From Streptococcus oralis (lineage in GTDB: Bacteria; Bacillota; Bacilli; Lactobacillales; Streptococcaceae), in contig NZ_CP023507.1 in the NCBI RefSeq assembly GCF_002386345.1, positions 682,001 through 746,000 of the forward strand: a stretch of DNA of 64,000 bases. Reading direction: 5' to 3'. The notes beneath the pieces were generated by a model. It worked only from the letters and a program-made list of their open reading frames with translations, did not search any database and had not been told where the DNA came from. Shown piece by piece: positions 55,647 to 64,000 of this stretch. A program made the position numbers and the translations under genes. Every line of letters begins with the position of its first letter. The first letter of the stretch is position 1.

Positions 55647-55997
55647 ATGAAAAAAATATATGCTGTTCTATTAGTTGCTTTTATGGCTGTTATTTTATCT
55701 GCTTGTGCCTCGAAGGAGGCCTGGCTAAAAGGTACATGGACTAGTAATCAAACAAATTCTAAGTATGAATTTAAAGAAGAAAGTGGGAAGTGGACTATTT
55801 TAAGTGGTGAAAGCAAAATAGCTGAGGATCTAGAAGTAAAGGATCGTAAAGATTCGGTTGTAAACTTAGTTGATGATAATGGAATTCGATATCAGGTTGA
55901 AAAGAAAGATAAAGATACAATTCATCTTGAAATATTTAATTCAGACGGACTTTCTGCTACTAATGGTCAAAGCTTCGAATTTAAAAAGGATCAGTAA
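55647..55997 (+). CDS. Small lipoprotein
   Basis: The 116-aa protein has a signal MKKIYAVLLVAFMAVILSAC with lipobox LSAC, followed by a beta-rich domain WLKGTWTSNQTNSKYEFKEESGKWTI of the type found in streptococcal lipocalin-like or DUF-type lipoproteins. Function is unknown. ATG 55647 is 5 nt from GGAG; a tandem ATG at 55644 is too close. It is more AT-rich than parE, and sits between parE and a truncated second copy of the parE 3' end, so it was probably inserted. Confidence 0.75.
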   Translation: MKKIYAVLLVAFMAVILSACASKEAWLKGTWTSNQTNSKYEFKEESGKWTILSGESKIAEDLEVKDRKDSVVNLVDDNGIRYQVEKKDKDTIHLEIFNSDGLSATNGQSFEFKKDQ

Positions 55998-56176
55998 AAT
56001 GACAAAAAGGTTAATCTTTAATTTTAACTAAACTTTAGGTTATTTCAGCTAATAAGCAAAGTAAGATTTCGTTTTATAGAAACTGTGACAGGATTGTTGG
56101 ATTTTGAATTATATCACAGCTATCAAAAATTATACAGGTAAAGTTTGCTAATCTATTTCCAAGTTAACTACTTTCA

Positions 56177-56469
56177 ATAATGAAGCTGAGGAAACCTTGA
56201 CGCCAGCCCTATACCTTGAAGGAGAAGACAATGGTTTTCAAGTGGAAGTTGTCTTCCAACGCTACAAGGGTTTTGGTGAGATGAATGCGGACCAACTCTG
56301 GGAAACAACGATGAATCCAGAAACCCGCACTCTTATCCGTGTCACAATCGAAGACCTAGCCCGCGCTGAACGCCGTGTCAATGTCCTCATGGGAGATAAG
56401 GTCGAACCACGCCGCAAGTGGATTGAAGATAATGTCAAGTTTACGCTGGAAGAAGCGACTGTGTTTTAA
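56177..56469 (+). pseudogene. Internally deleted second copy of parE
   Basis: The frame reads [20 protein letters not shown] (as ParE residues near 246-265) joined directly to [14 protein letters not shown] through the ParE C-terminus EEATVF. About 948 bp (316 codons) are missing, in frame. In parE both break points carry CTCCA (54455-54459 and 55403-55407). The C-terminal 68 codons differ from parE by about 16 synonymous changes and one residue, so this copy comes from a diverged but functional parE. No ATG start is present. Confidence 0.85.
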
Positions 56470-56481
56470 GGAGTGTGAATA

Positions 56482-56958
56482 ATGAATAGTTCAGGACATT
56501 CGATTTTTGGAAGTTACTTGGGTTTAATTTTCTTAGTTTCTTTACCGTCAGCTATTCTTGCATTCTACATCAATAGTCGAAAAAAAAGTTTCCAAGGTTT
56601 ATATGCACCGATTGTATTTACCTTTTTTATGATCTTGATGCTTTTATTCAATATGGATTCCTCAGAATCCGGTTCTTTAGTGGCATCCTTTGTCATGATT
56701 TTATTTGGTTTTCCTTTGATAGCAGGAGCCTTAATCTACACACTTATTCGATTGTGTTATGTCTATCCGGAGAAACGGTGGAAGGCTCTTTTGATTTTCC
56801 TATCCTATATTTTATGTCCCCTATCTGTAGGTGTTCTGGGATCGTATGTTGTAAATGTAGTTCAGATACATCTGTTGACATTTTTGGTAATGATTTTGAT
56901 GATTCTGGTTTCTTATCTTCCTCCTCTCTATCTCCATTACACCAAACGAAATCAGTAA
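56482..56958 (+). CDS. Multi-pass membrane protein
   Basis: The 158-aa protein has about five hydrophobic helices (10-30, 42-60, 66-88, 100-120, 130-150) and a basic C-terminus HYTKRNQ. No known motif. It starts 12 bp after the parE-remnant stop, with GGAG upstream, so it may once have been co-transcribed with the original parE. Function unknown. Confidence 0.6.
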   Translation: MNSSGHSIFGSYLGLIFLVSLPSAILAFYINSRKKSFQGLYAPIVFTFFMILMLLFNMDSSESGSLVASFVMILFGFPLIAGALIYTLIRLCYVYPEKRWKALLIFLSYILCPLSVGVLGSYVVNVVQIHLLTFLVMILMILVSYLPPLYLHYTKRNQ

Positions 56959-57082
56959 GACAAGAATACTTTTTGGTAGGGGATAGAGATTAATTGCTTA
57001 GCTAATGTCGGAGATGACCGATTGTTTATAATTTATAATAAAAAACAATTTCAAATAGCTCTAAGTGTTGAAGGAGTGAAAG

Positions 57083-57901
57083 ATGAGAACTGAAACAGAA
57101 ATGCTTGATGCGATTTCACAGATTGCTAAATCTTTACAAGTTGAGGCTGTCGCCATGTCTGGTTCACGGACAAACCCAAAAGCACCAAAAGATGAGTTTC
57201 AGGATTACGACGTGATCTATGTCGTGGACGACTTAGATAATCTGACGAGTGACCTTTCTTGGTTGAATCAGTTTGGCAAGCGCATTATTGAGCAGCATAA
57301 CGTACTTGAACATCGCCATCTGTATCTCATGCTCTTTGAAGATGGCAATCGGATTGATTTAACCCTCTGCCCCAAAGAGCACATTCAAGAGTGGGTGGAT
57401 AGTGAGGCAGGATTCACCGTTTTAGAAGATCCTAAGGGGGTGTTTGAACCTTATTCCCCGAATCCTCAACGTTTTTGGACAAGCCCAGCTAGTGCAATAG
57501 AGTTTGACAAAGCCTGCAATGAATTTTGGTGGGTGTCAGCCTACGTGGTTAAAGGGATTTGTCGCAAGCAAGCCATCTATGCCACGGATCATCTCTATGG
57601 AATTTGTCAGCAAGAATTGCTCAAGCTTTTAGCTTGGCAAGTGGCAGCAGATAAGGGAACGGTCGATATCGGCAAGAACTACAAGTATCTTTTCCAGTAT
57701 TTACCTACAGAGAAAGAGAAGGAATTCTCGAACCTGCTTGCTTTTTCAAGTGTAGAGAAACTTACTCAGTCATTGTTTGCTACGATGCAACTTTTCCACA
57801 GAGAAGCTCAAATACTTGCTCAAAAGATGAGCTTTGCCTACGATAAGGTAGTAGCTGAGAAGATGATTGAGTATGCTGAAAAGAGACTTCTTAATCGCTG
57901 A
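57083..57901 (+). CDS. Aminoglycoside 6-adenylyltransferase-like protein (ANT(6)/AadK)
   Basis: The 272-aa protein matches the streptomycin 6-adenylyltransferase family: MRTETEMLDAISQIAKSL, AMSGSRTNPKAPKDEFQDYDVIYVV with the GS-R and D-x-D nucleotidyltransferase residues, LMLFEDGNRIDLTLCP and FWWVSAYVVKGICRKQ. ANT(6) enzymes add AMP to streptomycin. Chromosomal relatives in Mitis streptococci need not give resistance. GGAG precedes ATG. It forms a single-gene unit. Confidence 0.8.
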   Translation: MRTETEMLDAISQIAKSLQVEAVAMSGSRTNPKAPKDEFQDYDVIYVVDDLDNLTSDLSWLNQFGKRIIEQHNVLEHRHLYLMLFEDGNRIDLTLCPKEHIQEWVDSEAGFTVLEDPKGVFEPYSPNPQRFWTSPASAIEFDKACNEFWWVSAYVVKGICRKQAIYATDHLYGICQQELLKLLAWQVAADKGTVDIGKNYKYLFQYLPTEKEKEFSNLLAFSSVEKLTQSLFATMQLFHREAQILAQKMSFAYDKVVAEKMIEYAEKRLLNR

Positions 57902-58143
57902 ATTATTTAAAAGATTAGCCTACAGAAAGGATAGTTTGGTTACTTAATGTAACTGAACACGGGACTAATTTCCGTAAAATATCCTTTATTGTATAAAAAA
58001 ATTGTATAAAAATCTACTCTATATTCTTTGAAAGGAGTTGAACACGCCCTAAATGCTGTGTAAAAAAGATAAATTCTCTTACAAGCATCACTCGCTTTAA
58101 GAATTTCCTATTTTTACTTTGCATTTTACGGGCTTAGTATCCT

Positions 58144-60624
58144 ATGTCCAACATTCAAAACATGTCCCTTGAGGACATCATGGGAGAGCGCTTTGGTCGC
58201 TACTCCAAGTACATCATTCAAGACCGGGCTTTGCCAGACATTCGGGATGGATTGAAGCCGGTTCAGCGTCGTATTCTTTATTCTATGAATAAGGATGGCA
58301 ATACTTTTGACAAGAGCTACCGCAAGTCTGCTAAGTCTGTCGGGAACATCATGGGGAATTTCCACCCACACGGGGATTCTTCTATCTATGATGCCATGGT
58401 TCGTATGTCTCAGGATTGGAAAAACCGTGAGATTTTGGTCGAAATGCACGGTAATAAAGGTTCTATGGACGGAGATCCGCCTGCGGCAATGCGTTATACC
58501 GAGGCGCGTTTGTCTGAGATTGCTGGTTATCTTCTTCAAGATATCGAAAAGAAGACAGTTCCCTTTGCTTGGAACTTTGACGATACCGAGAAAGAACCGA
58601 CGGTTTTGCCAGCAGCCTTTCCCAACCTTTTGGTCAATGGTTCGACTGGGATTTCGGCTGGTTATGCTACAGACATTCCTCCCCATAATTTAGCTGAGGT
58701 TATTGATGCGACGGTTTACATGATTGACCACCCAACAGCCAAGGTGGACAAACTCATGGAATTCTTGCCTGGGCCAGACTTCCCTACAGGAGCTATCATC
58801 CAAGGGCGTGACGAGATCAAAAAGGCCTATGAAACTGGGAAAGGGCGCGTGGTCGTTCGTTCTAAGACGGAGATTGAAAAGCTAAAAGGCGGTAAGGAGC
58901 AAATCGTTATCACTGAGATTCCTTATGAAATCAATAAAGCCAATCTGGTCAAGAAAATCGATGATGTTCGTGTCAATAACAAGGTAGCGGGGATTGCTGA
59001 GGTTCGTGATGAGTCTGACCGTGATGGTCTTCGTATCGCTATTGAACTTAAAAAAGACGCGAATACCGAGCTCGTACTCAACTATCTCTTCAAATACACC
59101 GACTTGCAAATCAATTACAACTTCAACATGGTGGCGATTGACAATTTCACACCTCGTCAGGTTGGGATTGTGCCAATTTTGTCTAGCTATATTGCCCACC
59201 GTCGTGAAGTGATTTTGGCTCGTTCCCGCTTTGACAAGGAAAAGGCTGAGAAGCGTCTCCATATCGTCGAAGGTTTGATTCGCGTGATTTCGATTTTGGA
59301 TGAAGTTATTGCTCTTATCCGTGCCTCTGAGAACAAGGCTGACGCTAAGGAAAACCTCAAGGTCAGCTATGAGTTTACTGAGGAGCAGGCTGAAGCCATC
59401 GTGACCTTACAACTTTACCGTTTGACCAATACAGACGTGGTTGTCTTGCAGGAAGAAGAAGCAGAATTGCGTGAAAAGATTGCCATGCTTGCGGCTATCA
59501 TCGGTGATGAACGGACTATGTACAATCTCATGAAGAAAGAACTCCGTGAGGTCAAAAAGAAATTTGCGACACCACGTTTGAGTACTTTGGAAGATACTGC
59601 GAAAACAATCGAGATTGATACAGCTAGTTTGATTGCCGAGGAAGATACTTACATCAGCGTAACCAAGGCAGGTTATATCAAACGTACTAGCCCACGTTCT
59701 TTTGCAGCATCCACTCTGGAAGAAATTGGCAAACGTGATGATGACCGTCTGATCTTTGTGCAAACTGCCAAGACAACCCAGCACCTCTTGATGTTCACAA
59801 CTCTTGGGAATGTCATTTATCGACCAATCCATGAATTGGCAGACATTCGCTGGAAGGACATCGGAGAGCACTTGAGCCAAACGATTACAAACTTTGAAAC
59901 TAACGAAGAAATCCTTTATGCAGAAGTAGTGGATCAGTTTGATGATGCGACAACTTATTTTGCAGCGACTCGCCTTGGTCAAATCAAGCGTGTAGAACGC
60001 AAAGAGTTCTCTCCATGGCGGACCTACAAGTCTAAATCTGTCAAGTACGCTAAGCTCAAAGACGAGACAGACCAGATTGTAGCAGTGGCTCCGATTAAAC
60101 TAGATGATGTTCTTTTGATTAGTCAAAACGGTTATGCCCTTCGTTTCAATATCGAAGAGGTTCCGGTTGTTGGTGCCAAGGCTGCAGGTGTCAAGGCTAT
60201 GAACCTGAAAGCAGATGATGCGCTTCAGGCAGCCTTTATCTGTAACACCTCATCCTTCTACCTATTGACCCAACGTGGAAGCTTGAAACGCGTTTCCATT
60301 GAGGAAATTCCAGCGACTAGCCGTGCCAAACGAGGCCTACAAGTCTTGCGTGAGTTGAAAAACAAACCGCACCGAGTCTTCTTGGCTGGAGCAGTTGCAG
60401 AGCAAGGTTTCGTTGGTGATCTTTTTAGTACAGAAGTAGAAGAAAACGACCAAACGTTACTTGTCCAATCTAACAAGGGAACAATCTATGAGAGTCGGTT
60501 GCAAGACCTCAACTTGTCAGAACGTACTAGCAATGGAAGCTTTATTTCAGACACGATTTCAGATGAAGAAGTTTTCGATGCTTACCTCAAAGAAGTCTTT
60601 AAAGAAGATAAAGCAAATTCTTAA
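58144..60624 (+). CDS. parC: DNA topoisomerase IV subunit A
   Basis: The 826-aa protein has the winged-helix active site with Tyr118 in AAMRYTEARL, the coiled-coil arm and six-bladed C-terminal propeller (repeats such as YIKRTSPRSF, ALRFNIEEVPVVGAKAAGVKAM, SLKRVSIEEIPATSRAKRGLQVL). The quinolone region reads HPHGDSSIYDAM with Ser79 and Asp83, the susceptible wild type. It lies 2.5 kb after parE, further than usual, because several genes stand between. The RBS is weak. Confidence 0.97.
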   Translation: MSNIQNMSLEDIMGERFGRYSKYIIQDRALPDIRDGLKPVQRRILYSMNKDGNTFDKSYRKSAKSVGNIMGNFHPHGDSSIYDAMVRMSQDWKNREILVEMHGNKGSMDGDPPAAMRYTEARLSEIAGYLLQDIEKKTVPFAWNFDDTEKEPTVLPAAFPNLLVNGSTGISAGYATDIPPHNLAEVIDATVYMIDHPTAKVDKLMEFLPGPDFPTGAIIQGRDEIKKAYETGKGRVVVRSKTEIEKLKGGKEQIVITEIPYEINKANLVKKIDDVRVNNKVAGIAEVRDESDRDGLRIAIELKKDANTELVLNYLFKYTDLQINYNFNMVAIDNFTPRQVGIVPILSSYIAHRREVILARSRFDKEKAEKRLHIVEGLIRVISILDEVIALIRASENKADAKENLKVSYEFTEEQAEAIVTLQLYRLTNTDVVVLQEEEAELREKIAMLAAIIGDERTMYNLMKKELREVKKKFATPRLSTLEDTAKTIEIDTASLIAEEDTYISVTKAGYIKRTSPRSFAASTLEEIGKRDDDRLIFVQTAKTTQHLLMFTTLGNVIYRPIHELADIRWKDIGEHLSQTITNFETNEEILYAEVVDQFDDATTYFAATRLGQIKRVERKEFSPWRTYKSKSVKYAKLKDETDQIVAVAPIKLDDVLLISQNGYALRFNIEEVPVVGAKAAGVKAMNLKADDALQAAFICNTSSFYLLTQRGSLKRVSIEEIPATSRAKRGLQVLRELKNKPHRVFLAGAVAEQGFVGDLFSTEVEENDQTLLVQSNKGTIYESRLQDLNLSERTSNGSFISDTISDEEVFDAYLKEVFKEDKANS

Positions 60625-60654
60625 AAAGAATCAGTCCAGAGGGCTGATTTCTTT
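60625..60654 (+). terminator. Terminator of parC
   Basis: AATCAGTCC and GGGCTGATT around a 4-nt loop, then TCTTT. Confidence 0.8.
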
Positions 60655-60754
60655 ATGTTGAAAAAATTTTCAGAAAATTACAAATAATACTTGAAATTTT
60701 ACTAGAAAAGTGTAGAATAGAACACATAGTTTGAATAGTATAAAGGAGAAACAC

Positions 60755-61777
60755 ATGACAGTTGCAATTGATTGGGAAAATCTTGGTTTTGCTTATATGA
60801 AATTACCTTACCGTTATATCGCTCACTACAAAAATGGTCAATGGGATCAAGGAGAATTGACAGAGGATGCAACCTTGCATATTTCAGAGTCTTCTCCAAG
60901 TCTCCACTATGGACAGCAAGCATTTGAGGGATTGAAAGCCTATCGTACCAAGGACGGCAGTGTTCAACTGTTCCGTCCTGACGAAAATGCCAAGCGTTTG
61001 CAACGTACTTGTGACCGTCTTTTGATGCCACAAGTTCCGACAGAAATGTTTGTAGAAGCTTGTAAAGCAGTTGTGCGGGCAAATGAAGAATACGTCCCAC
61101 CATATGGAACAGGTGGAACCCTTTATCTCCGTCCACTTTTGATTGGTGTTGGAGATATTATCGGGGTAAAACCTGCAGAGGATTACATTTTCACTATCTT
61201 TGCCATGCCAGTTGGCAACTACTTTAAAGGTGGCTTGGTTCCAACTAATTTCTTGATTCAAGATGAATTTGACCGTGCAGCTCCGAATGGTACAGGTGCG
61301 GCCAAGGTAGGTGGAAACTATGCTGCTAGTCTCCTCCCAGGTAAAATGGCCAAGTCACGCCAATTTTCAGATGTTATCTACTTAGACCCATCTACACATA
61401 CAAAGATTGAAGAAGTCGGATCAGCCAACTTCTTTGGAATCACGGCAGACAATGAATTTGTTACACCACTGAGTCCATCCATCTTGCCATCCATTACCAA
61501 GTACTCTTTGCTTTACTTGGCAGAACACCGCTTGGGCTTAACTCCGATTGAAGGTGATGTCCCAATCGATAATTTGGATCGTTTTGTAGAGGCAGGTGCC
61601 TGCGGTACAGCAGCAGTTATTTCTCCAATTGGAGGTATCCAACATGGCGATGATTTCCATGTTTTCTACAGTGAAACAGAAGTAGGTCCTGTTACACGTA
61701 AACTCTATGATGAATTGACTGGTATCCAATTTGGTGATGTAGAAGCGCCTGAAGGATGGATTGTCAAAGTGGACTAA
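60755..61777 (+). CDS. ilvE: Branched-chain amino acid aminotransferase
   Basis: The 340-aa fold-type IV PLP enzyme interconverts leucine, isoleucine and valine with their oxo acids. It has SPSLHYGQQAFEGLKAYR, LYLRPLLIG, the PLP-lysine segment GAAKVGGNYAAS (Lys184), IEEVGSANFF and AGACGTAAVISPIGGI. ATG 60755 has AAAGGAG; the longer frame from 60731 is rejected. It follows parC in pneumococcus as well. Confidence 0.95.
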   Translation: MTVAIDWENLGFAYMKLPYRYIAHYKNGQWDQGELTEDATLHISESSPSLHYGQQAFEGLKAYRTKDGSVQLFRPDENAKRLQRTCDRLLMPQVPTEMFVEACKAVVRANEEYVPPYGTGGTLYLRPLLIGVGDIIGVKPAEDYIFTIFAMPVGNYFKGGLVPTNFLIQDEFDRAAPNGTGAAKVGGNYAASLLPGKMAKSRQFSDVIYLDPSTHTKIEEVGSANFFGITADNEFVTPLSPSILPSITKYSLLYLAEHRLGLTPIEGDVPIDNLDRFVEAGACGTAAVISPIGGIQHGDDFHVFYSETEVGPVTRKLYDELTGIQFGDVEAPEGWIVKVD

Positions 61778-61796
61778 AAGACATGAAGTAAAGAAG

Positions 61797-61836
61797 AACT
61801 CCATAGCAGTTGTAAGGACTGAAATGGAGTTTTTTC
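61797..61836 (+). terminator. Terminator of ilvE
   Basis: AACTCCAT (61797-61804) and ATGGAGTT (61824-61831), then TTTTT. Confidence 0.8.
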
Positions 61837-61889
61837 TTGCTAGTTTGAGCATTTTCTTGTACAATAGAAAAAGTGAAAAGAGGTACAGT

Positions 61890-62120
61890 ATGAGTAAAAA
61901 AGATAAGAAAATTGAAATCCAATTAACCGATGCAAAAGTGGCTGTTGGAAAAGACAGCTATGAAGGATACGTTTTGACGATCGGGAAAAAGGTTATTGGG
62001 GAAATTGCCGAATTAGATAGCCAATTTGCCATCATAAAGAATGGAAATGTCGATAGTTTTTATAAAAAACTTGAAAAAGCTGTGGAAATTTTGATTGAAA
62101 ACTATAATTTGACAAAATAA
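61890..62120 (+). CDS. DUF2969 protein
   Basis: The 76-aa protein fits the DUF2969 family of streptococci and lactobacilli: KKIEIQLTDAKVAVGKDSYEGYVLTIGKKVIGEIAELDSQFAIIKN, a small beta-rich protein of unknown role. AGAGG precedes ATG 61890; the longer frame from 61761 runs back through the ilvE terminator and is rejected. Confidence 0.8.
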   Translation: MSKKDKKIEIQLTDAKVAVGKDSYEGYVLTIGKKVIGEIAELDSQFAIIKNGNVDSFYKKLEKAVEILIENYNLTK

Positions 62121-62123
62121 CAC

Positions 62124-62152
62124 TTGTTTTATTGAAAATTTCATGATATAAT
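62124..62152 (+). promoter_or_regulatory. tRNA promoter
   Basis: TTGTTT (62124-62129), 17-bp spacer and TATAAT (62147-62152) drive the tRNA-Tyr/tRNA-Gln pair. Confidence 0.75.
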
Positions 62153-62169
62153 AGTTCTCGTTAAACATT

Positions 62170-62250
62170 GGAGAGATAGCGAAGAGGCTAAACGCGGCGG
62201 ACTGTAAATCCGCTCCTTCGGGTTCGGGGGTTCGAATCCCTCTCTCTCCA
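62170..62250 (+). tRNA. tRNA-Tyr (GTA)
   Basis: An 81-nt cloverleaf with acceptor GGAGAGA/TCTCTCC, anticodon GTA at 62204-62206 in CTGTAAA, a long variable arm as in class II tRNAs, and T-loop GGTTCGAATCC-type sequence (GGGTTCGAATCCC). The CCA end is not fully encoded. Confidence 0.95.
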
Positions 62251-62258
62251 TTCATCAA

Positions 62259-62330
62259 TGGGGTATAGCCAAGCGGTAAGGCAAGGGACTTTGACTCCCT
62301 CATGCGTTGGTTCGAATCCAGCTACCCCAG
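62259..62330 (+). tRNA. tRNA-Gln (TTG)
   Basis: A 72-nt cloverleaf with acceptor TGGGGTA/TACCCCA, D-arm AGCCAAGCGGTAAGGC, anticodon TTG at 62291-62293 and T-loop GGTTCGAATCC. It lies 8 bp after tRNA-Tyr and shares its promoter. Confidence 0.95.
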
Positions 62331-62492
62331 TTCTTAGGTAATAAATTCAAGATAAAAAGAAAAATATCTTAGGGTATTTTATTTTTATAATTGAAAGACG
62401 TGAACGATATGAACATGTCTTTGCGGGTGCTTAGGAAAAAAATTATAAGTATGTCAAGTTTGGAAAAACTTGATTGTTGGAGGATTTTTTAG

Positions 62493-63695
62493 ATGAACGA
62501 ATTTGAAGATTTGCTAAATAGCGTTAGCCAAGTTGAGCCTGGTGATGTTGTTAGTGCTGAAGTATTGACAGTTGATGCGACTCAAGCTAACGTTGCAATC
62601 TCTGGGACTGGTGTTGAAGGTGTCTTGACTCTTCGCGAATTGACAAACGATCGCGATGCAGATATCAATGACTTTGTGAAAGTAGGAGAAGTATTGGATG
62701 TTCTTGTACTTCGTCAAGTAGTTGGTAAAGATACTGATACAGTTACATACCTTGTATCTAAAAAACGCCTTGAAGCTCGCAAAGCATGGGACAAACTTGT
62801 AGGACGCGAAGAAGAAGTTGTTACTGTTAAAGGAACTCGTGCCGTTAAAGGTGGACTTTCAGTAGAATTTGAAGGTGTTCGTGGATTTATCCCAGCTTCA
62901 ATGTTGGATACTCGTTTCGTACGTAACACTGAGCGTTTCGTAGGTCAAGAATTTGATGCTAAAATCAAAGAAGTTGATCCTAAAGAAAACCGCTTCATCC
63001 TTTCACGTCGTGAAGTTGTTGAAGCAGCTACTGCAGCAGCTCGTGCTGAAGTATTCGGTAAATTGGCTGTTGGTGATGTCGTAACTGGTAAAGTTGCTCG
63101 TATCACTAGCTTTGGTGCTTTCATCGACCTTGGTGGTGTTGACGGATTGGTTCACTTGACTGAATTGTCACACGAACGTAACGTATCACCTAAATCAGTT
63201 GTAACTGTTGGTGAAGAAATTGAAGTGAAGATCCTTGATCTTAACGAAGAAGAAGGTCGCGTATCACTTTCACTTAAAGCAACAACACCTGGACCATGGG
63301 ATGGCGTTGAGCAAAAATTGGCTAAAGGTGATGTAGTAGAAGGAACAGTTAAACGTTTGACTGACTTCGGTGCATTTGTTGAAGTATTGCCAGGTATCGA
63401 TGGACTTGTTCACGTATCACAAATTTCACACAAACGTATCGAAAATCCAAAAGAAGCTCTTACTGTTGGTCAAGAAGTTACTGTTAAAGTACTTGATGTT
63501 AACGCTGACGCAGAACGTGTATCACTTTCTATCAAAGCTCTTGAAGAACGTCCAGCTCAAGAAGAAGGACAAAAAGAAGAAAAACGTGCTGCTCGTCCAC
63601 GTCGTCCAAAACGTCAAGAAAAACGTGATTTCGAACTTCCAGAAACACAAACAGGATTCTCAATGGCTGACTTGTTCGGTGATATCGAACTTTAA
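62493..63695 (+). CDS. rpsA: 30S ribosomal protein S1
   Basis: The 400-aa protein has four S1 OB-fold repeats (about 15-85, 105-170, 190-262 and 277-347), visible as GDVVSAEVLTVDATQANVAI, GGLSVEFEGVRGFIPASML, GDVVTGKVARITSFGAFIDLGGVDGLVHLTEL and GDVVEGTVKRLTDFGAFVEVLPGIDGLVHVSQI. This is the shorter Gram-positive form. The basic, Arg/Glu-rich tail ends in SMADLFGDIEL. It helps mRNA binding at the ribosome. A GGAGG RBS precedes ATG, in a leader of about 100 nt. Confidence 0.95.
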   Translation: MNEFEDLLNSVSQVEPGDVVSAEVLTVDATQANVAISGTGVEGVLTLRELTNDRDADINDFVKVGEVLDVLVLRQVVGKDTDTVTYLVSKKRLEARKAWDKLVGREEEVVTVKGTRAVKGGLSVEFEGVRGFIPASMLDTRFVRNTERFVGQEFDAKIKEVDPKENRFILSRREVVEAATAAARAEVFGKLAVGDVVTGKVARITSFGAFIDLGGVDGLVHLTELSHERNVSPKSVVTVGEEIEVKILDLNEEEGRVSLSLKATTPGPWDGVEQKLAKGDVVEGTVKRLTDFGAFVEVLPGIDGLVHVSQISHKRIENPKEALTVGQEVTVKVLDVNADAERVSLSIKALEERPAQEEGQKEEKRAARPRRPKRQEKRDFELPETQTGFSMADLFGDIEL

Positions 63696-63710
63696 TCAAA
63701 TTGATAATCA

Positions 63711-63742
63711 CAAAATCCTTTGTTTAAAACAAGGGATTTTTC
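63711..63742 (+). terminator. Terminator of rpsA
   Basis: AAATCCTTTGTTT and AACAAGGGATTTTT with a short loop and T-tract. Confidence 0.85.
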
Positions 63743-63765
63743 TTTTGTCTCTTTCTCATTTTTGA

Positions 63766-63771
63766 TATAAT
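63766..63771 (+). promoter_or_regulatory. -10 box of the GAF-domain gene
   Basis: TATAAT ends 6 nt before ATG 63778, so transcription should begin at or next to the A of the start codon. A weak TTGTCT -35 lies at 63745-63750. Confidence 0.6.
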
Positions 63772-63777
63772 AGTTCT

Positions 63778-64000
63778 ATGTTAGATTCAGAAAAACAATC
63801 ACAATATCAATTGTTAAATGAGGAACTCTCTTATTTACTTGAAGGTGAGAGCAATGTTCTTGCCAATCTTTCAAATGCTAGTGCCCTCCTAAAATCTCGC
63901 TTTCCGAATACTGTATTTGCAGGTTTTTATCTGTTTGATGGTAACGAGTTGATTTTAGGGCCTTTTCAGGGTGGTGTTTCTTGTATTCGCATTCCGCTTG
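63778..64000 (+). CDS. GAF-domain protein, probable free methionine-(R)-sulfoxide reductase, 3' partial
   Basis: The 74 visible residues begin [20 protein letters not shown] and continue [50 protein letters not shown], the N-terminal half of the fRMsr (MsrC/YebR-like) GAF domain. The cysteine after GGV is the first active-site Cys of that family. It reduces free Met-R-sulfoxide. The gene runs out of the window. No RBS is present; see the -10 box. Confidence 0.75.
   Translation, partial: MLDSEKQSQYQLLNEELSYLLEGESNVLANLSNASALLKSRFPNTVFAGFYLFDGNELILGPFQGGVSCIRIPL

Noticed and set aside
56197..56469. Reading the parE remnant as a real 90-residue protein
   Set aside because: It begins at an internal TTG without RBS and joins two distant parts of ParE; no fold could be complete. 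It is listed as a pseudogene.
57083..57901. Acquired streptomycin resistance gene
   Set aside because: The protein is ANT(6)-like, but it sits among ordinary chromosomal genes without mobile flanks, and relatives occur in susceptible strains. Resistance cannot be claimed from sequence alone.
57902..58143. Possible small RNA or decayed gene in the 242-bp gap before parC
   Set aside because: There is an AAAGGAG site at about 58031, but only very short frames follow and no terminator or promoter supports a gene.
58300..58400. Possible quinolone resistance change in parC
   Set aside because: Ser79 and Asp83 are the susceptible residues, so no resistance call is supported at these positions.

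Overview
The window comes from a Mitis-group Streptococcus (S. mitis / S. oralis / S. pneumoniae neighbourhood). The core genes (parE, parC, pyrD, sodA, rlmN, slrA, metG, rpsA, ilvE and the deoC-cdd-BMP/nucleoside ABC operon) have the protein sequences and much of the local order familiar from pneumococcus. RBSs are strong AGGAGG types and the core has moderate GC. The exact species cannot be fixed from this window.

Positions 1 to about 14114 are the right end of an integrative element, visibly more AT-rich than the rest. It ends at a 15-bp sequence (14100-14114) that reads as the last codons and stop of rplL (V-T-L-K-stop). This is the known attachment core of the ICESa2603/Tn5252-like family. 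Just inside it lie a tyrosine integrase, a DUF3173 protein and an XRE regulator with its own promoter and dyad. The visible cargo is one co-directional biosynthetic cluster: TIM-barrel sugar-isomerase-like protein (cut by the window edge), CofE-like amide ligase, Gfo/Idh oxidoreductase, archaeal-type S-adenosylmethionine synthetase, HPr-kinase-like P-loop protein, GT2/GT81-like glycosyltransferase, a 1004-aa A-PCP-C-like NRPS, a UDP-glucose/GDP-mannose dehydrogenase-like enzyme and an MFS exporter. I do not recognise this combination as a described pathway. It is the best candidate here for an undescribed system, probably making and exporting a small modified amino-acid/sugar compound.

Positions 14149-29700 hold chromosomal accessory and core genes: a DUF2268 metallopeptidase behind a MerR-type promoter, an EXLDI protein, a quinone-oxidoreductase/TetR operon with an 8+2+8 operator, gdhA with a downstream acetyltransferase and a decayed second copy of the gdhA 3' end, pyrD, holA, sodA, yutD-like, rlmN, vanZ-like, an ABC-F protein, slrA, and an XRE/membrane-protein operon. 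Positions 29784-33277 hold rpsP-khpA, then mazG-like, hydrolase, rimM-trmD and ATP-cone genes. Positions 33305-40353 hold small conserved proteins, TetR, bioY, gor and a MacAB-like efflux operon; the divergent gor/macA region carries two exact LytTR boxes.

Positions 40485-52863 hold metG, a FlaR-like kinase, rpsT, coaA, and a nucleoside salvage/uptake operon (methyltransferase, pdp, deoC, cdd, BMP lipoprotein, ABC ATPase, two permeases). Positions 52898-61777 hold plsY, parE, a small lipoprotein, a second in-frame-deleted parE 3' end, a membrane protein, an ANT(6)-like protein, parC and ilvE. The window ends with a DUF2969 gene, tRNA-Tyr, tRNA-Gln, rpsA and the start of a GAF-domain (free Met-R-sulfoxide reductase-like) gene.

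Two patterns recur. Twice a small accessory gene sits between a housekeeping gene and a truncated copy of that gene's own 3' end (gdhA, parE). Three genes (45114, plsY, 63778) have a -10 box ending exactly 6 nt before ATG, which predicts leaderless mRNAs.
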